Assembly: GCA_964469215.1 (NCBI GenBank)
Contig: CAYXYB010000004.1
Span: forward strand, 1-64,000
DNA length: 64,000 bases
Reading direction: 5' to 3'
DNA from: SKPS01 sp964469215
Lineage (GTDB): Bacteria > Bacteroidota > Bacteroidia > Bacteroidales > SKPS01
In this document: positions 54,839 through 64,000 of the stretch, piece by piece
How positions within the stretch are numbered: the stretch's first letter is position 1
Layout: each line of letters opens with the position of its first letter
Position numbers and translations under genes: made by a program
The notes under the pieces: model-generated
Told to the model about the DNA's origin: nothing
The model's database searches: none
What the model saw: the letters and a program-made list of their open reading frames with translations, nothing else

Positions 54839-54868
54839 ATGAGGGCATCTTATAAGAGACGCCCTCAT
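54839..54868 (-). terminator. terminator of rplL-rpoBC-DUF3467 operon
   Basis: The stem pairs ATGAGGGC (54839-54846) with GCCCTCAT (54861-54868). On the minus strand it is followed by TGTGTTTTC. It lies 24 nt past the DUF3467 stop. The T run is weak. Confidence 0.6.
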
Positions 54869-54892
54869 CTATAATAAAAGGGGTTATAATAA

Positions 54893-55213
54893 TCAGGCCT
54901 GACCTTTGGGGCCTGTAATCGGAAATGGCATCATACCTTCGAAATCATCCGGCACAACAATCTCACCATGCATGGCTTCAAATTTCATGATGTTATCTTT
55001 TAATGCCTTAAACAATCTTTTAGTATGTTGGGGCGTCAGAATAATCCTCGATTTTACTTTCGCCTTGGGAATGCCCGGCATCATATTAACAAAATCAACA
55101 ATGAATTCAGCCTGTGAATGGGTTATTATTGCCAGATTGGCATATGTGCCCTCAGCGACTTCCTCTGAAAGTTCAATATTGATCTGCTGTTGATTGAAAT
55201 TATCTTTTTCCAT
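54893..55213 (-). CDS. DUF3467 protein
   Basis: A 106-aa protein of the DUF3467 family. Visible are INIELSEEVAEGTYANLAIITHSQAEFIVDFVNMMPG, AKVKSRIILTPQHTKRLFKALKDNI and a C-terminal Pro/Gly tail. These small proteins are encoded just after rpoC in many Bacteroidota. Function is unknown; the linkage suggests something tied to RNA polymerase or growth. It starts 28 nt after the rpoC stop and is the last gene of the operon. Confidence 0.92.
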   Translation of the reverse strand: MEKDNFNQQQINIELSEEVAEGTYANLAIITHSQAEFIVDFVNMMPGIPKAKVKSRIILTPQHTKRLFKALKDNIMKFEAMHGEIVVPDDFEGMMPFPITGPKGQA

Positions 55214-55241
55214 AATCGTCTTTTCTTTATAAGTTGTAAGA

Positions 55242-58200
55242 TTATTCTATATCATTTGTAACTGATTCCACCACTCTGTTTTGCATAAGTGCTTCATACT
55301 CCTCCATTGATCCGGTTATCAGATCCTGATATTCCCTGAGTCCGGTTCCGGCTGGTATCAAATGACCCACAATAACATTCTCCTTCAACCCGTCCAACTG
55401 GTCACTCTTGGCATTCACCGCAGCCTCTGTGAGCACTTTTGTGGTTTCCTGGAATGAAGCCGCTGAAATAAAACTCTTTGTCTGAAGCGATGCCCTGGTA
55501 ATTCCCTGTAGTATTTGTGTACCTGTTGCAGGTTGTGCATCCCTCGCATCCACAAGTTTTCTATCACGACGCTTCAGTTGAGAGTTTTCATCCCTCAGTT
55601 TACGCTGTGAAACAATCTGGCCAGCTTTAAATACTGCGGAATCGCCTGCTTCAACAACAACCTTCTTGCCGTAAATCCAGTCATTCTCTTCCATGAAATC
55701 GATTTTGTTAACCATTTCACCCTCAAGAAAACGTGTATCACCGGGTTCATTTATCTCTATTTTCCGCATCATCTGCCTTACAATGATCTCGAAGTGTTTA
55801 TCGTTGATCTTTACACCTTGCAAACGGTATACTTCCTGCACTTCATTGACAATATATTCCTGAACCTTGGTTGGCCCTTTTATAGCCAGAATATCTGATG
55901 GTGTAATTGCCCCGTCAGACAGTGGTGTACCAGCTTTAACAAAGTCATTCTCCTGAGCCAGAATCTGCTTGGTGGTAGGGATTAAATAACTCTTTTCCTC
56001 TCCGGTCTTGGATGTTATAATAACCTCCCTGTTACCACGCTTCAGTTTCTTACCGAATGAAACAACACCATCAATCTCGGCAACTATTGCAGGATCCGAT
56101 GGATTCCTTGCTTCAAACAGCTCTGTCACTCTTGGTAAACCTCCGGTGATATCCCCCGATTTTCCAATGGCACGAGGTATCTTCACAATAAGCTCCCCGG
56201 CTTTTAGTTCACTACCCTCCTCAATAACAATGTGGGAGTTTATTGGAAGGTCGTAGGTCTTAATTATTTCACCATCCTTAGTTAAAATGTTGATAGACGG
56301 GTTTTTTGCACGCTGCCGTGACTCAATCACAACCTTTTCATGATAACCGGTCTGTTCATCCGATTCAATCCTGTAGGTTATACCCTCTAACAGGTTTTCG
56401 AATTGTACCAACCCGGTAACTTCAGAAACAATGATCGCATTATATGCATCCCAGTCACAAATCAGGTCATCCTTCTTAACCTCATCACCATCCCTGAAAT
56501 ACAAATGAGAGCCATAAGGTATATAGCTAGATGACAACAGTATCCGCGTATTCTTGTCAACAATACGTAATTCTGCCGAACGTCCCACAACAACATAATA
56601 TGAGCGCCCTTCAATGCTTGTGTATTCAATAAATCTGAGTTCATCAATTTCAAGAATTCCATCATATTTTGCAATGATACTAGAAGCAATTGCAATATTA
56701 GAGGCAGTTCCCCCCACGTGGAAAGTCCTGAGAGTAAGCTGAGTTCCAGGTTCGCCGATCGACTGGGCTGCAATAACACCGACAGCTTCACCCTTCTGAA
56801 CCATCTTGCCTGTCGACAGATTACGACCATAACATTTGGCACATACCCCTCTCCTGGACTCACATGTTAATACAGATCTGATTTCAAGCATCTCAATGGG
56901 GGAATTCTGAATCTCCGATGCGTAAGTTTCTGTCAACTCCTCACCTGCTTCAATAATCAACTTGCCTGTGCTGGGATGATATACATCATGCAGTGTTGTA
57001 CGTCCAAGTATCCTGTCATACAACGATTCAACAACCTCCTCATTACGTTTTAAGGCTGTGACCTGTAAACCACGTAAGGTTCCGCAATCCTCTTCCGATA
57101 TGATCACATCCTGGGCTACGTCAACAAGCCGGCGTGTCAGGTAACCTGCATCAGCAGTCTTCAGGGCTGTATCAGCAAGACCCTTACGGGCTCCGTGTGT
57201 TGAGATGAAGTATTCAAGTACCGATAATCCCTCCTTGAAGTTCGAAAGAATGGGATTTTCGATGATCTCCGCTCCGGTTGCTCCAGATTTCTGAGGCTTA
57301 GCCATAAGACCCCTCATTCCACACAACTGACGTATCTGCTCCTTCGACCCACGTGCCCCTGAATCAAGCATCATATAAACAGGATTGAACCCCTGCTTGT
57401 CGTTCGACAACTGATCCATAAGTGTAGTGGTAAGCCTTGAGTTGGTATGCGTCCAGATGTCAATGATCTTGTTGTATCTCTCATTGTTTGTTATCAACCC
57501 ATCCTGATAATGTGAAATTACCTCATCAACATCTTCATTTGCTTTTCTGATCAAATCCTGTTTCACTTCAGGAATTATAACATCATCAAGATTAAATGAT
57601 AATCCACCTTCATATGCCATCTTGTATCCCAGCATTTTAATATCATCAAGAAATGCTGCGGTGGTTGCTGTGTCGGTATTCTTTAAGAGATCCCCGATAA
57701 TATCACGAAGTGATTTTTTTGTAAGAAGCTGATTGATATATCCGTATTCCTTAGGTACCACCTCATTAAAGAGAACACGACCAACTGTAGTTTCAATCAT
57801 TTCCTTTTTTTCATTATCCTTTGAACCTGTGGTTATAATCACCTTTATCCATGCATGAAGATCAACAATCCTTTCATTATAGGCAATTATTACCTCCTCA
57901 GGACTATAAAAAGTCATTCCTTCTCCCCTTATCGGGTTTTCGGATGAAGATTTTCTCCCCTTGGTCATATAGTACAAACCTAAAACCATGTCCTGGGAAG
58001 GAACAGCAATTGGAGCGCCGTTTGCAGGGTTAAGGATGTTATGTGAAGCAAGCATAAGCAACTGTGCCTCAAGAATAGCGGCATTCCCAAGAGGAACATG
58101 AACCGCCATCTGGTCTCCATCGAAGTCGGCATTGAATGCAGTACAAACCAAAGGATGAAGCTGAATGGCTTTCCCTTCAATAAGCTTGGGCTGAAATGCC

Positions 58201-59546
58201 TGTATACCCAACCTGTGAAGTGTCGGAGCTCTGTTGAGCATTACCGGATGACCCTTGAGAACATTCTCAAGAATATCCCAAACCACAGGATCCTTGCGAT
58301 CAACAATTTTTTTGGCTGATTTCACGGTTTTAACAATCCCTCGTTCCATCATTTTGCGGATGATGAATGGCTTAAACAGCTCCGATGCCATGTATTTAGG
58401 TATACCACACTCATTAAGATTCAGTTCCGGCCCAACAACAATTACTGAACGACCTGAATAGTCAACTCTTTTCCCCAGCAGGTTCTGGCGAAAGCGACCC
58501 TGCTTGCCTTTCAGACTGTCAGAAAGAGACTTAAGTGCTCTGTTAGAATCTGTTTTAACAGCACTGGACTTTCTTGAGTTATCAAACAATGAATCAACAG
58601 CTTCCTGAAGCATCCTTTTCTCATTCCTCAGGATAACATCGGGTGCCTTGATTTCAAGTAGTCTTTTTAACCTGTTGTTTCTGATAATCACCCGCCTGTA
58701 AAGGTCATTCAGGTCAGATGTTGCAAACCGTCCACCATCCAGTGGAACAAGCGGTCTCAGTTCAGGTGGGATTACAGGCACCACCTTTACTATCATCCAT
58801 TCAGGATGATTTTCAATTCTTTGCTGCCCTTCCCTGAATGCTTCAACAATACGCAGCCTCTTAAGAGCATCTGAACGTCGCTGTTGCGATGTTTCAGCAA
58901 ATGCCTTGGCACGAAGATCATACGACAAATCGTCAAGATTAAGTCTTTTCAGCAGATCGTAAATCGCTTCAGCTCCCATCCGTGCAATGAACTTGTTAGG
59001 GTCAGAATCGTCGAGATACTGGTTTTCGGCTGGCAAAGCGTCAACAATATTAAAGTACTCTTCTTCACTCAGAAAATCCATGTATGAAATACCATCCTGC
59101 TCTTTGACACCCGGTTGAATAACCACATATCTTTCATAATAGATGATCATATCCAGCTTTTTCGATGGCAGGCCAAGCAAAGCTCCTATCTTATTGGGAA
59201 GTGATCTGAAAAACCAGATGTGAGCCACTGGTACAACGAGTTGAATATGGCCCATCCTTTCTCGCCGAACCTTTTTCTCCGTGACTTCAACACCGCATCG
59301 GTCACAAACAATACCTTTATATCGAATCCTCTTATATTTTCCACAATGGCACTCCCAATCCTTTACCGGCCCAAAAATCCTTTCGCAGAACAATCCGTCA
59401 CGCTCAGGTTTATAAGTCCGGTAATTGATGGTTTCCGGTTTTAAGACTTCACCACTAGACCGCTCCAAAATCATCTCAGGTGCAGCCAGGCTGATGGTCA
59501 TTGATTGAAATGAACTTTTTTCAACCTTGTCTCTTCTGAAAGCCAT
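55242..59546 (-). CDS. rpoC: RNA polymerase subunit beta'
   Basis: A 1434-aa catalytic subunit. The N-terminal zinc ribbon reads CHCGKYKRIRYKGIVCDRCG. The active-site NADFDGDQMAVHVPL with three magnesium-binding Asp lies near residues 470-480. The trigger-loop/bridge region has GARGSKEQIRQLCGMRGLMAKP, and the second zinc site is CESRRGVCAKCYG. The C-terminal region (GLPRVTELFEARNP, GLRVYQDL-like GTGLREYQDL) is intact. Length and domain order are those of Bacteroidota beta'. It follows rpoB by 39 nt. Confidence 0.98.
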   Translation of the reverse strand: MAFRRDKVEKSSFQSMTISLAAPEMILERSSGEVLKPETINYRTYKPERDGLFCERIFGPVKDWECHCGKYKRIRYKGIVCDRCGVEVTEKKVRRERMGHIQLVVPVAHIWFFRSLPNKIGALLGLPSKKLDMIIYYERYVVIQPGVKEQDGISYMDFLSEEEYFNIVDALPAENQYLDDSDPNKFIARMGAEAIYDLLKRLNLDDLSYDLRAKAFAETSQQRRSDALKRLRIVEAFREGQQRIENHPEWMIVKVVPVIPPELRPLVPLDGGRFATSDLNDLYRRVIIRNNRLKRLLEIKAPDVILRNEKRMLQEAVDSLFDNSRKSSAVKTDSNRALKSLSDSLKGKQGRFRQNLLGKRVDYSGRSVIVVGPELNLNECGIPKYMASELFKPFIIRKMMERGIVKTVKSAKKIVDRKDPVVWDILENVLKGHPVMLNRAPTLHRLGIQAFQPKLIEGKAIQLHPLVCTAFNADFDGDQMAVHVPLGNAAILEAQLLMLASHNILNPANGAPIAVPSQDMVLGLYYMTKGRKSSSENPIRGEGMTFYSPEEVIIAYNERIVDLHAWIKVIITTGSKDNEKKEMIETTVGRVLFNEVVPKEYGYINQLLTKKSLRDIIGDLLKNTDTATTAAFLDDIKMLGYKMAYEGGLSFNLDDVIIPEVKQDLIRKANEDVDEVISHYQDGLITNNERYNKIIDIWTHTNSRLTTTLMDQLSNDKQGFNPVYMMLDSGARGSKEQIRQLCGMRGLMAKPQKSGATGAEIIENPILSNFKEGLSVLEYFISTHGARKGLADTALKTADAGYLTRRLVDVAQDVIISEEDCGTLRGLQVTALKRNEEVVESLYDRILGRTTLHDVYHPSTGKLIIEAGEELTETYASEIQNSPIEMLEIRSVLTCESRRGVCAKCYGRNLSTGKMVQKGEAVGVIAAQSIGEPGTQLTLRTFHVGGTASNIAIASSIIAKYDGILEIDELRFIEYTSIEGRSYYVVVGRSAELRIVDKNTRILLSSSYIPYGSHLYFRDGDEVKKDDLICDWDAYNAIIVSEVTGLVQFENLLEGITYRIESDEQTGYHEKVVIESRQRAKNPSINILTKDGEIIKTYDLPINSHIVIEEGSELKAGELIVKIPRAIGKSGDITGGLPRVTELFEARNPSDPAIVAEIDGVVSFGKKLKRGNREVIITSKTGEEKSYLIPTTKQILAQENDFVKAGTPLSDGAITPSDILAIKGPTKVQEYIVNEVQEVYRLQGVKINDKHFEIIVRQMMRKIEINEPGDTRFLEGEMVNKIDFMEENDWIYGKKVVVEAGDSAVFKAGQIVSQRKLRDENSQLKRRDRKLVDARDAQPATGTQILQGITRASLQTKSFISAASFQETTKVLTEAAVNAKSDQLDGLKENVIVGHLIPAGTGLREYQDLITGSMEEYEALMQNRVVESVTNDIE

Positions 59547-59585
59547 ATATTGATTTTTATTGTTTCGTTAAATATTTAAACACCA

Positions 59586-62500
59586 TTAATCGAATGAAAC
59601 ATTTAGTCCCAGTCCTCGCAATTCATGAACAAGAACGTTAAATGACTCGGGTATACCAGGGGTGGGCATCAGTTCACCTTTTACGATAGATTCATAAGCC
59701 TTGGCACGCCCAGTTACATCATCCGATTTAACTGTTAGTATCTCCTGAAGAATGTTGGCAGCACCAAAGGCTTCGAGGGCCCAGACTTCCATCTCGCCAA
59801 ATCGCTGACCCCCAAACTGTGCTTTACCACCAAGAGGTTGCTGTGTAATTAAAGAATATGGACCAATGGAACGGGCATGCATTTTATCATCCACCATATG
59901 GTGCAGCTTCATCATATAAATCACGCCAACTGTAGCCTGCTGATGAAATTTCATTCCGGTTCCACCATCATACAATTGAATACGTCCATTTTCCGGAAGT
60001 CCTGCTTGCCTTATATATTCATTTATCTGGTCGAGATATGCTCCATCGAAAATCGGTGATGAAAACTTAAGGCCAAGGCTTTTCCCTGCCCAACCTAATA
60101 CAGTCTCATAGATCTGTCCCAGATTCATTCGCGAAGGTACTCCGAGCGGATTCAGTACAATGTCCACAGGGGTACCATCTTCCATGAATGGCATATCCTC
60201 CACCCTGACAATCTTTGCAACAATACCTTTGTTACCATGGCGGCCTGCCATCTTATCACCAACCTTCAGTTTTCGCTTTCTGGCAATATAAACCTTGGCA
60301 AGTTGAACTATACCACTTGGAAGTTCATCGCCAATAGAGATAACAAACTTCTTCCGGTTGAAAATACCAAGAATCTTCTTGTACTCAATATTGTAATTGT
60401 GAAGCAGATCACGTATTGCATCATTCCGTTCCTTATCGGTAGTCCACTTATTTGGATTGATATTGACAAAATCGGCAATAGATGTGAGTATCTTCTGGGT
60501 GAACTTGGTTTTCTTCGGAATAACAAGCTGTTTATAATTGTTATAAACACCTTGTGATGTTTTTCCACTTACAAGTATCAGGAGTTTGTCAACCAGCTTT
60601 GCATTAAGATTTGCTAACTCTTTATTGAAATCCTTTTCGAGTTTTTCAAGTTCAAGCTTCTCTTTGGCTTTTCCTTTTTTATCCTTTACAGCCCTGGTAA
60701 ACAAACGCTTGTCAATAACCACACCATCCATCGAAGGTGGTGCTTTTAGAGAAGCATCTTTAACATCACCTGCTTTATCTCCGAAAATCGCTCGTAGAAG
60801 TTTCTCTTCCGGTGTAGGATCTGTTTCTCCTTTCGGGGTAATTTTACCTATCAGGATATCACCTTCTTTAACTTCGGCGCCAATCCGAATCAGACCATTT
60901 TCATCAAGATCTTTGGTGGCTTCGGCGCTTACATTTGGTATATCGTTGGTAAGTTCCTCGATACCACGTTTTGTATCACGAACCTCAAGTGTAAACTCTT
61001 CAATGTGGATGGAGGTGTATAAATCCTCACTCACAATTCTCTCAGAGATCACAATAGCATCTTCAAAATTATATCCCTTCCATGGCATAAAAGCTACAAG
61101 AAGATTTCTCCCCAGAGCCAGCTCCCCATCACTTGTTGCATATCCTTCGGTAAGGATGTCGCCTCTTTTTACCTTCTGCCCTTTATGAACCATTGGATTC
61201 AGGCTAACACTTGTATTCTGATTAGTCTTCTTAAATCTTATCAGAGGATAACGTTTCACATCATCTTCAAAGCTTATGAGTCGTTCATCATCAGACCTGG
61301 TGTATCTCACAATGATCTCATTGGCGTCAACATACTCAACAACCCCATCTCCTTCCGCAGCTAATAATACACGGCTATCGCGGGCCACCTGCCCTTCAAT
61401 ACCTGTGCCGATAATGGGTGCTTCGGGTTGAATGAGGGGAACAGCCTGACGCATCATATTGGATCCCATCAACGCCCTGTTTGCATCATCATGCTCAAGG
61501 AAGGGTATCAGTGAAGCAGCAATGGAGGCTATCTGATTGGGTGATATGTCTATAAGGTCAACAGCCTCACGCTCTAAAATCGGATAATCAGCCAGGAACC
61601 TGGCTTTGATCTTTTCCGGAACAATGTACCCTTTGGAATCCAAAGGGGTACTCGCCTGGGCTATGGTCTTGTTTTCTTCTTCTTCGGCAGTTAGATAGAC
61701 CGGTGGCTTATTTAACTGAATAATCCCATTATCCACCTGCATATATGGAGTTTCAATAAAGCCAAGCTCATCAATCTTTGCATATACACATAAAGAGGAT
61801 ATCAAACCAATGTTTGGTCCTTCGGGTGTTTCAATTGTACATAAACGGCCATAGTGAGTATAATGTACGTCACGAACCTCAAATCCCGCTCTCTCCCTTG
61901 AAAGACCACCCGGCCCTAATGCAGATACACGACGTTTATTGGTTACCTCAGACAAGGGGTTTGTCTGATCCATAAACTGAGATAACTGGTTAGTTCCAAA
62001 AAAAGTATTAATAACCGATGAAAGTGTCTTTGCGTTGATAAGGTCGGTTGGTGTGAAAACTTCATTATCCCTTACATTCATTCTCTCACGAATTGTTCGG
62101 GCCATCCTTGCCAGACCGACACCAAACTGAGAATATAGCTGTTCCCCAACTGTCTTAACCCTACGGTTACTAAGATGGTCAATATCATCAACCTCTGTTT
62201 TGGCATTTATCAGCTCAATTAGGTGTCTGATAATAGCGATAATATCTTCCTTTGTAAGGATTCTGATGCTTGTATTAACGTCAAGATTCAGTTTTCTGTT
62301 TATCTTGTATCGCCCGACATCCCCAAGGTCATAACGCTTATCTGAGAAAAAGAGATTGTTCAGGATGCTTCTGGCAGTCTCTTCATCCGGAGGCTCGGCA
62401 TTTCTAAGCTGCCTGTAAATATACTCTACCGCTTCCTTTTCACTATTGGCAGTGTCTTTCTGAAGAGTATTGAAAATAATTGCAAAATCGTTGGAATTCA

Positions 62501-63395
62501 CATCCTCACGATGCAATAATATTGATTTGACTCCTGCATCAATAATTAATTCAATGTGAACATCTTCGAGAATGGTTTCCCTGTCTATGATAACTTCGGT
62601 ACGCTCAATTGAAACTACCTCACCGGTATCTTCATCCACAAAATCCTCAATCCATGATCTGAGTACCTTTGCAGCAAGCTTCCGGCCTAAAAGCTTCTTA
62701 AGGGCAGTTTTGCTTACTTTCACCTCATCAGCGAGCTGAAAAATCTCCAGGATATCCTTGTCACTTTCAAACCCTATTGCCCTGAGAAGGGTTGTGACGG
62801 GAAGCTTCTTCTTCCTGTCGATATAGGCATACATCACATTATTGATGTCGGTGGCAAACTCAATCCAGGAGCCCTTGAAAGGGATAATTCTGGCCGAATA
62901 AAGATGCGATCCGTTCGCATGAAGGCTTGTCCCAAAGAATACACCCGGAGATCTGTGCAACTGTGAAACAATCACACGTTCTGCACCATTTATGACGAAG
63001 GTTCCCCTTGGTGTCATATAAGGTATTGTTCCGAGATATACATCCTGGATGATGGTTTCGAAATCCTCGTGTTCCGGATCATTACAAAACAATTTGAGCT
63101 TGGCTTTCAGTGGTACTGAATAAGTAAGTCCCCGCTCAATACACTCCTCAATAGAGTAGCGTGGGGGATCAACAAAGTAATCTAGAAACTCTAAGACAAA
63201 ATTGTTTCGTGTGTCCGAAATAGGAAAATTCTCATCAAAGACTTTAAAAAGGCCTTCATTTTTCCTGTTTTCAGGTGTTGTTTCAAGCTGAAAAAACTCC
63301 CGGAATGATTCTAGCTGAATATCCAGGAAATCAGGATAATCGGCATGGATCTTTGCAGTTCTGAAGTCGATCCGGTTGCTATTTTTTGAAGCCAA
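59586..63395 (-). CDS. rpoB: RNA polymerase subunit beta
   Basis: A 1269-aa subunit. The rifampicin-region sequence SQFMDQTNPLSEVTNKRRVSALGPGGLSRERAGFEVRDVH is present with wild-type-like Gln, Asp, His-equivalent (Asn) and Ser positions. Further markers are ETPEGPNIGLI, GRNLLVAFMPWKGYNFEDAI, KITPKGETDPTPEEKLLRAIFG, KVGDKMAGRHGNKG and the C-terminal QPLGGKAQFGGQRFGEMEVWALEAFGA. The position usually occupied by His in the rifampicin pocket of E. coli (526) reads Asn (VTNKRR), which is typical of many Bacteroidota rather than an acquired mutation. It is separated from rplL by a 123-nt spacer with a hairpin. Confidence 0.98.
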   Translation of the reverse strand: MASKNSNRIDFRTAKIHADYPDFLDIQLESFREFFQLETTPENRKNEGLFKVFDENFPISDTRNNFVLEFLDYFVDPPRYSIEECIERGLTYSVPLKAKLKLFCNDPEHEDFETIIQDVYLGTIPYMTPRGTFVINGAERVIVSQLHRSPGVFFGTSLHANGSHLYSARIIPFKGSWIEFATDINNVMYAYIDRKKKLPVTTLLRAIGFESDKDILEIFQLADEVKVSKTALKKLLGRKLAAKVLRSWIEDFVDEDTGEVVSIERTEVIIDRETILEDVHIELIIDAGVKSILLHREDVNSNDFAIIFNTLQKDTANSEKEAVEYIYRQLRNAEPPDEETARSILNNLFFSDKRYDLGDVGRYKINRKLNLDVNTSIRILTKEDIIAIIRHLIELINAKTEVDDIDHLSNRRVKTVGEQLYSQFGVGLARMARTIRERMNVRDNEVFTPTDLINAKTLSSVINTFFGTNQLSQFMDQTNPLSEVTNKRRVSALGPGGLSRERAGFEVRDVHYTHYGRLCTIETPEGPNIGLISSLCVYAKIDELGFIETPYMQVDNGIIQLNKPPVYLTAEEEENKTIAQASTPLDSKGYIVPEKIKARFLADYPILEREAVDLIDISPNQIASIAASLIPFLEHDDANRALMGSNMMRQAVPLIQPEAPIIGTGIEGQVARDSRVLLAAEGDGVVEYVDANEIIVRYTRSDDERLISFEDDVKRYPLIRFKKTNQNTSVSLNPMVHKGQKVKRGDILTEGYATSDGELALGRNLLVAFMPWKGYNFEDAIVISERIVSEDLYTSIHIEEFTLEVRDTKRGIEELTNDIPNVSAEATKDLDENGLIRIGAEVKEGDILIGKITPKGETDPTPEEKLLRAIFGDKAGDVKDASLKAPPSMDGVVIDKRLFTRAVKDKKGKAKEKLELEKLEKDFNKELANLNAKLVDKLLILVSGKTSQGVYNNYKQLVIPKKTKFTQKILTSIADFVNINPNKWTTDKERNDAIRDLLHNYNIEYKKILGIFNRKKFVISIGDELPSGIVQLAKVYIARKRKLKVGDKMAGRHGNKGIVAKIVRVEDMPFMEDGTPVDIVLNPLGVPSRMNLGQIYETVLGWAGKSLGLKFSSPIFDGAYLDQINEYIRQAGLPENGRIQLYDGGTGMKFHQQATVGVIYMMKLHHMVDDKMHARSIGPYSLITQQPLGGKAQFGGQRFGEMEVWALEAFGAANILQEILTVKSDDVTGRAKAYESIVKGELMPTPGIPESFNVLVHELRGLGLNVSFD

Positions 63396-63451
63396 TGTTT
63401 TTGGGATTTAAGGTTTAAGAAAATACAGAACTCTTAAGGTATATTAATAAA

Positions 63452-63500
63452 ACAGGATCAGACCTGAACGGCCGTAAAGCAGAACAGGTCTTCATCCTGT
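63452..63500 (-). promoter_or_regulatory. hairpin in the rplL-rpoB spacer
   Basis: ACAGGAT (63452-63458) pairs with ATCCTGT (63494-63500), and GACCTG (63461-63466) with CAGGTC (63485-63490), with a small internal loop. On the minus strand it is followed by a T-rich but broken stretch. In position it parallels the attenuator/processing site between rplL and rpoB in E. coli and may set the ribosomal-protein to polymerase ratio. Confidence 0.5.
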
Positions 63501-63518
63501 AAGTTACTGGAGGAGCTC

Positions 63519-63896
63519 TTATAGGACTTCAACCTCTGCTCCGGCTTCTTCCAGTTGTGATTTTAGTGCTTCAGCTTCATCTTTCGACACACCCTCTTTT
63601 ATAGCTTTGGGTGCAGCATCAACGAGCTCCTTTGACTCTTTAAGCCCCAGGCTGGTAAGCTCTTTTACAAGCTTAACAACTGCAAGCTTAGCCTGACCGG
63701 CTGATTTGAGAATCACATCAAAAGAAGTTTTCTCTTCAACCACGGCAGCTTCAACACCGCCAACAGGTCCTGCAATTGCCACTGCTGCGGCTGCGGGTTC
63801 AATACCATACTCATCTTTAAGAATCTGTGCCAGTTCATTTACCTCTTTAACTGTCAGATTAACCAATTGTTCTGCAAAAGCTTTTAAATCTGCCAT
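63519..63896 (-). CDS. rplL: ribosomal protein bL12 (L7/L12)
   Basis: A 125-aa stalk protein. The N-terminal dimerisation helices (LKAFAEQLVNLTVKEVNELAQILKDEYGIEP) are joined by an Ala/Gly/Val hinge (AAAAVAIAGPVGGVEAA) to the C-terminal domain (FDVILKSAGQAKLAVVKLVKELTSLGLKESKELVD). It binds elongation factors on the ribosome. It is preceded by rplJ (partial here) and followed by rpoB, the universal order. Confidence 0.98.
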   Translation of the reverse strand: MADLKAFAEQLVNLTVKEVNELAQILKDEYGIEPAAAAVAIAGPVGGVEAAVVEEKTSFDVILKSAGQAKLAVVKLVKELTSLGLKESKELVDAAPKAIKEGVSKDEAEALKSQLEEAGAEVEVL

Positions 63897-63959
63897 TTTT
63901 CTATACTTGTTTAATAGTTTTCAATAAAAAAATTGTAATTCATATAATCCACATTCATA

Positions 63960-64000
63960 TCAGGCATCCTTCTCTGAAAGAGTTTCCAGGATACCAACAA
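63960..64000 (-). CDS. rplJ: ribosomal protein uL10, C-terminal end only
   Basis: The last codons read VGILETLSEKDA and stop at 63960-63962. They lie 64 nt before rplL on the same strand. Identity rests mainly on gene order (rplJ precedes rplL); the short C-terminal helix is compatible. The gene continues beyond the right edge. Confidence 0.7.
   Translation of the reverse strand, partial: VGILETLSEKDA

Noticed and set aside
60586..61188. 200-aa plus-strand frame inside rpoB
   Set aside because: Ser-rich shadow frame opposite a clearly conserved rpoB region.

Overview
The window is a chromosomal segment of a Bacteroidota (Bacteroidetes) bacterium, probably environmental. The evidence is: several secreted proteins ending in type IX secretion (T9SS) C-terminal sorting domains, two TonB-dependent receptors with an N-terminal CarboxypepD_reg-like domain, FISUMP-domain proteins, a rpoC-linked DUF3467 gene, a LolC/E-type permease, and about fifteen start-proximal matches to the Bacteroidota -7 promoter element TAnnTTTG. 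The order below family level cannot be told from sequence alone. A 100-base run of N (31661-31760) marks an assembly gap, so this is a draft or metagenomic assembly.

Layout. 1-1100: debris (a LamG/ConA-like fragment and an IS4-type transposase remnant) around a hotdog thioesterase. 1277-6840: a lipocalin-like lipoprotein, a T9SS cargo protein, a Wzy/O-antigen-ligase-like membrane protein with TPRs, a DUF5652 protein and an APC amino-acid permease. 7011-7127: tRNA-Arg with a 44-bp perfect palindrome as terminator. 7208-8160: two decayed surface-protein genes. 8245-10937: a lipoprotein/TonB receptor pair with an ATGA overlap. 11156-16672: pyruvate phosphate dikinase and a second TonB receptor. 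16773-24679: Mn-type superoxide dismutase, a FISUMP lipoprotein, a repeat-rich T9SS protein, an M28 peptidase and a large beta-helix/Ig T9SS protein. 24772: tRNA-Asp.

25.0-36.2 kb is an accessory island read on the minus strand: a PLD-nuclease/SNF2 helicase, a large Eco57I-type DNA methyltransferase, a DUF2971 protein and an AlbA_2 (Schlafen-type) protein. It abuts the 3' remnant of an endonuclease III-like DNA repair gene that carries an internal stop. Between helicase and methyltransferase sits a small Y1 (HUH) transposase of the IS200/REP-associated type, flanked by 51- and 52-bp tandem palindromic repeats. The four genes look like an anti-phage or restriction-type operon that does not match a complete named system; this is the most interesting part of the window.

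36.3-46.6 kb: a TPR protein, a three-gene polysaccharide deacetylase/acetyltransferase operon, another FISUMP protein, a beta-propeller secreted protein, a nitroreductase behind a truncated secreted gene, IS110 debris and a LolC/E-like permease. 46.7-51.3 kb: an FKBP/SlyD-like isomerase and a Cys/Met-metabolism PLP enzyme from back-to-back promoters, then a DUF349 protein with a hypervariable acidic N-terminus and an attenuator-like leader. 51.4-54.7 kb: a Tricorn-type protease. 54.8-64.0 kb: the conserved rplJ-rplL-rpoB-rpoC-DUF3467 operon on the minus strand, running off the right edge.
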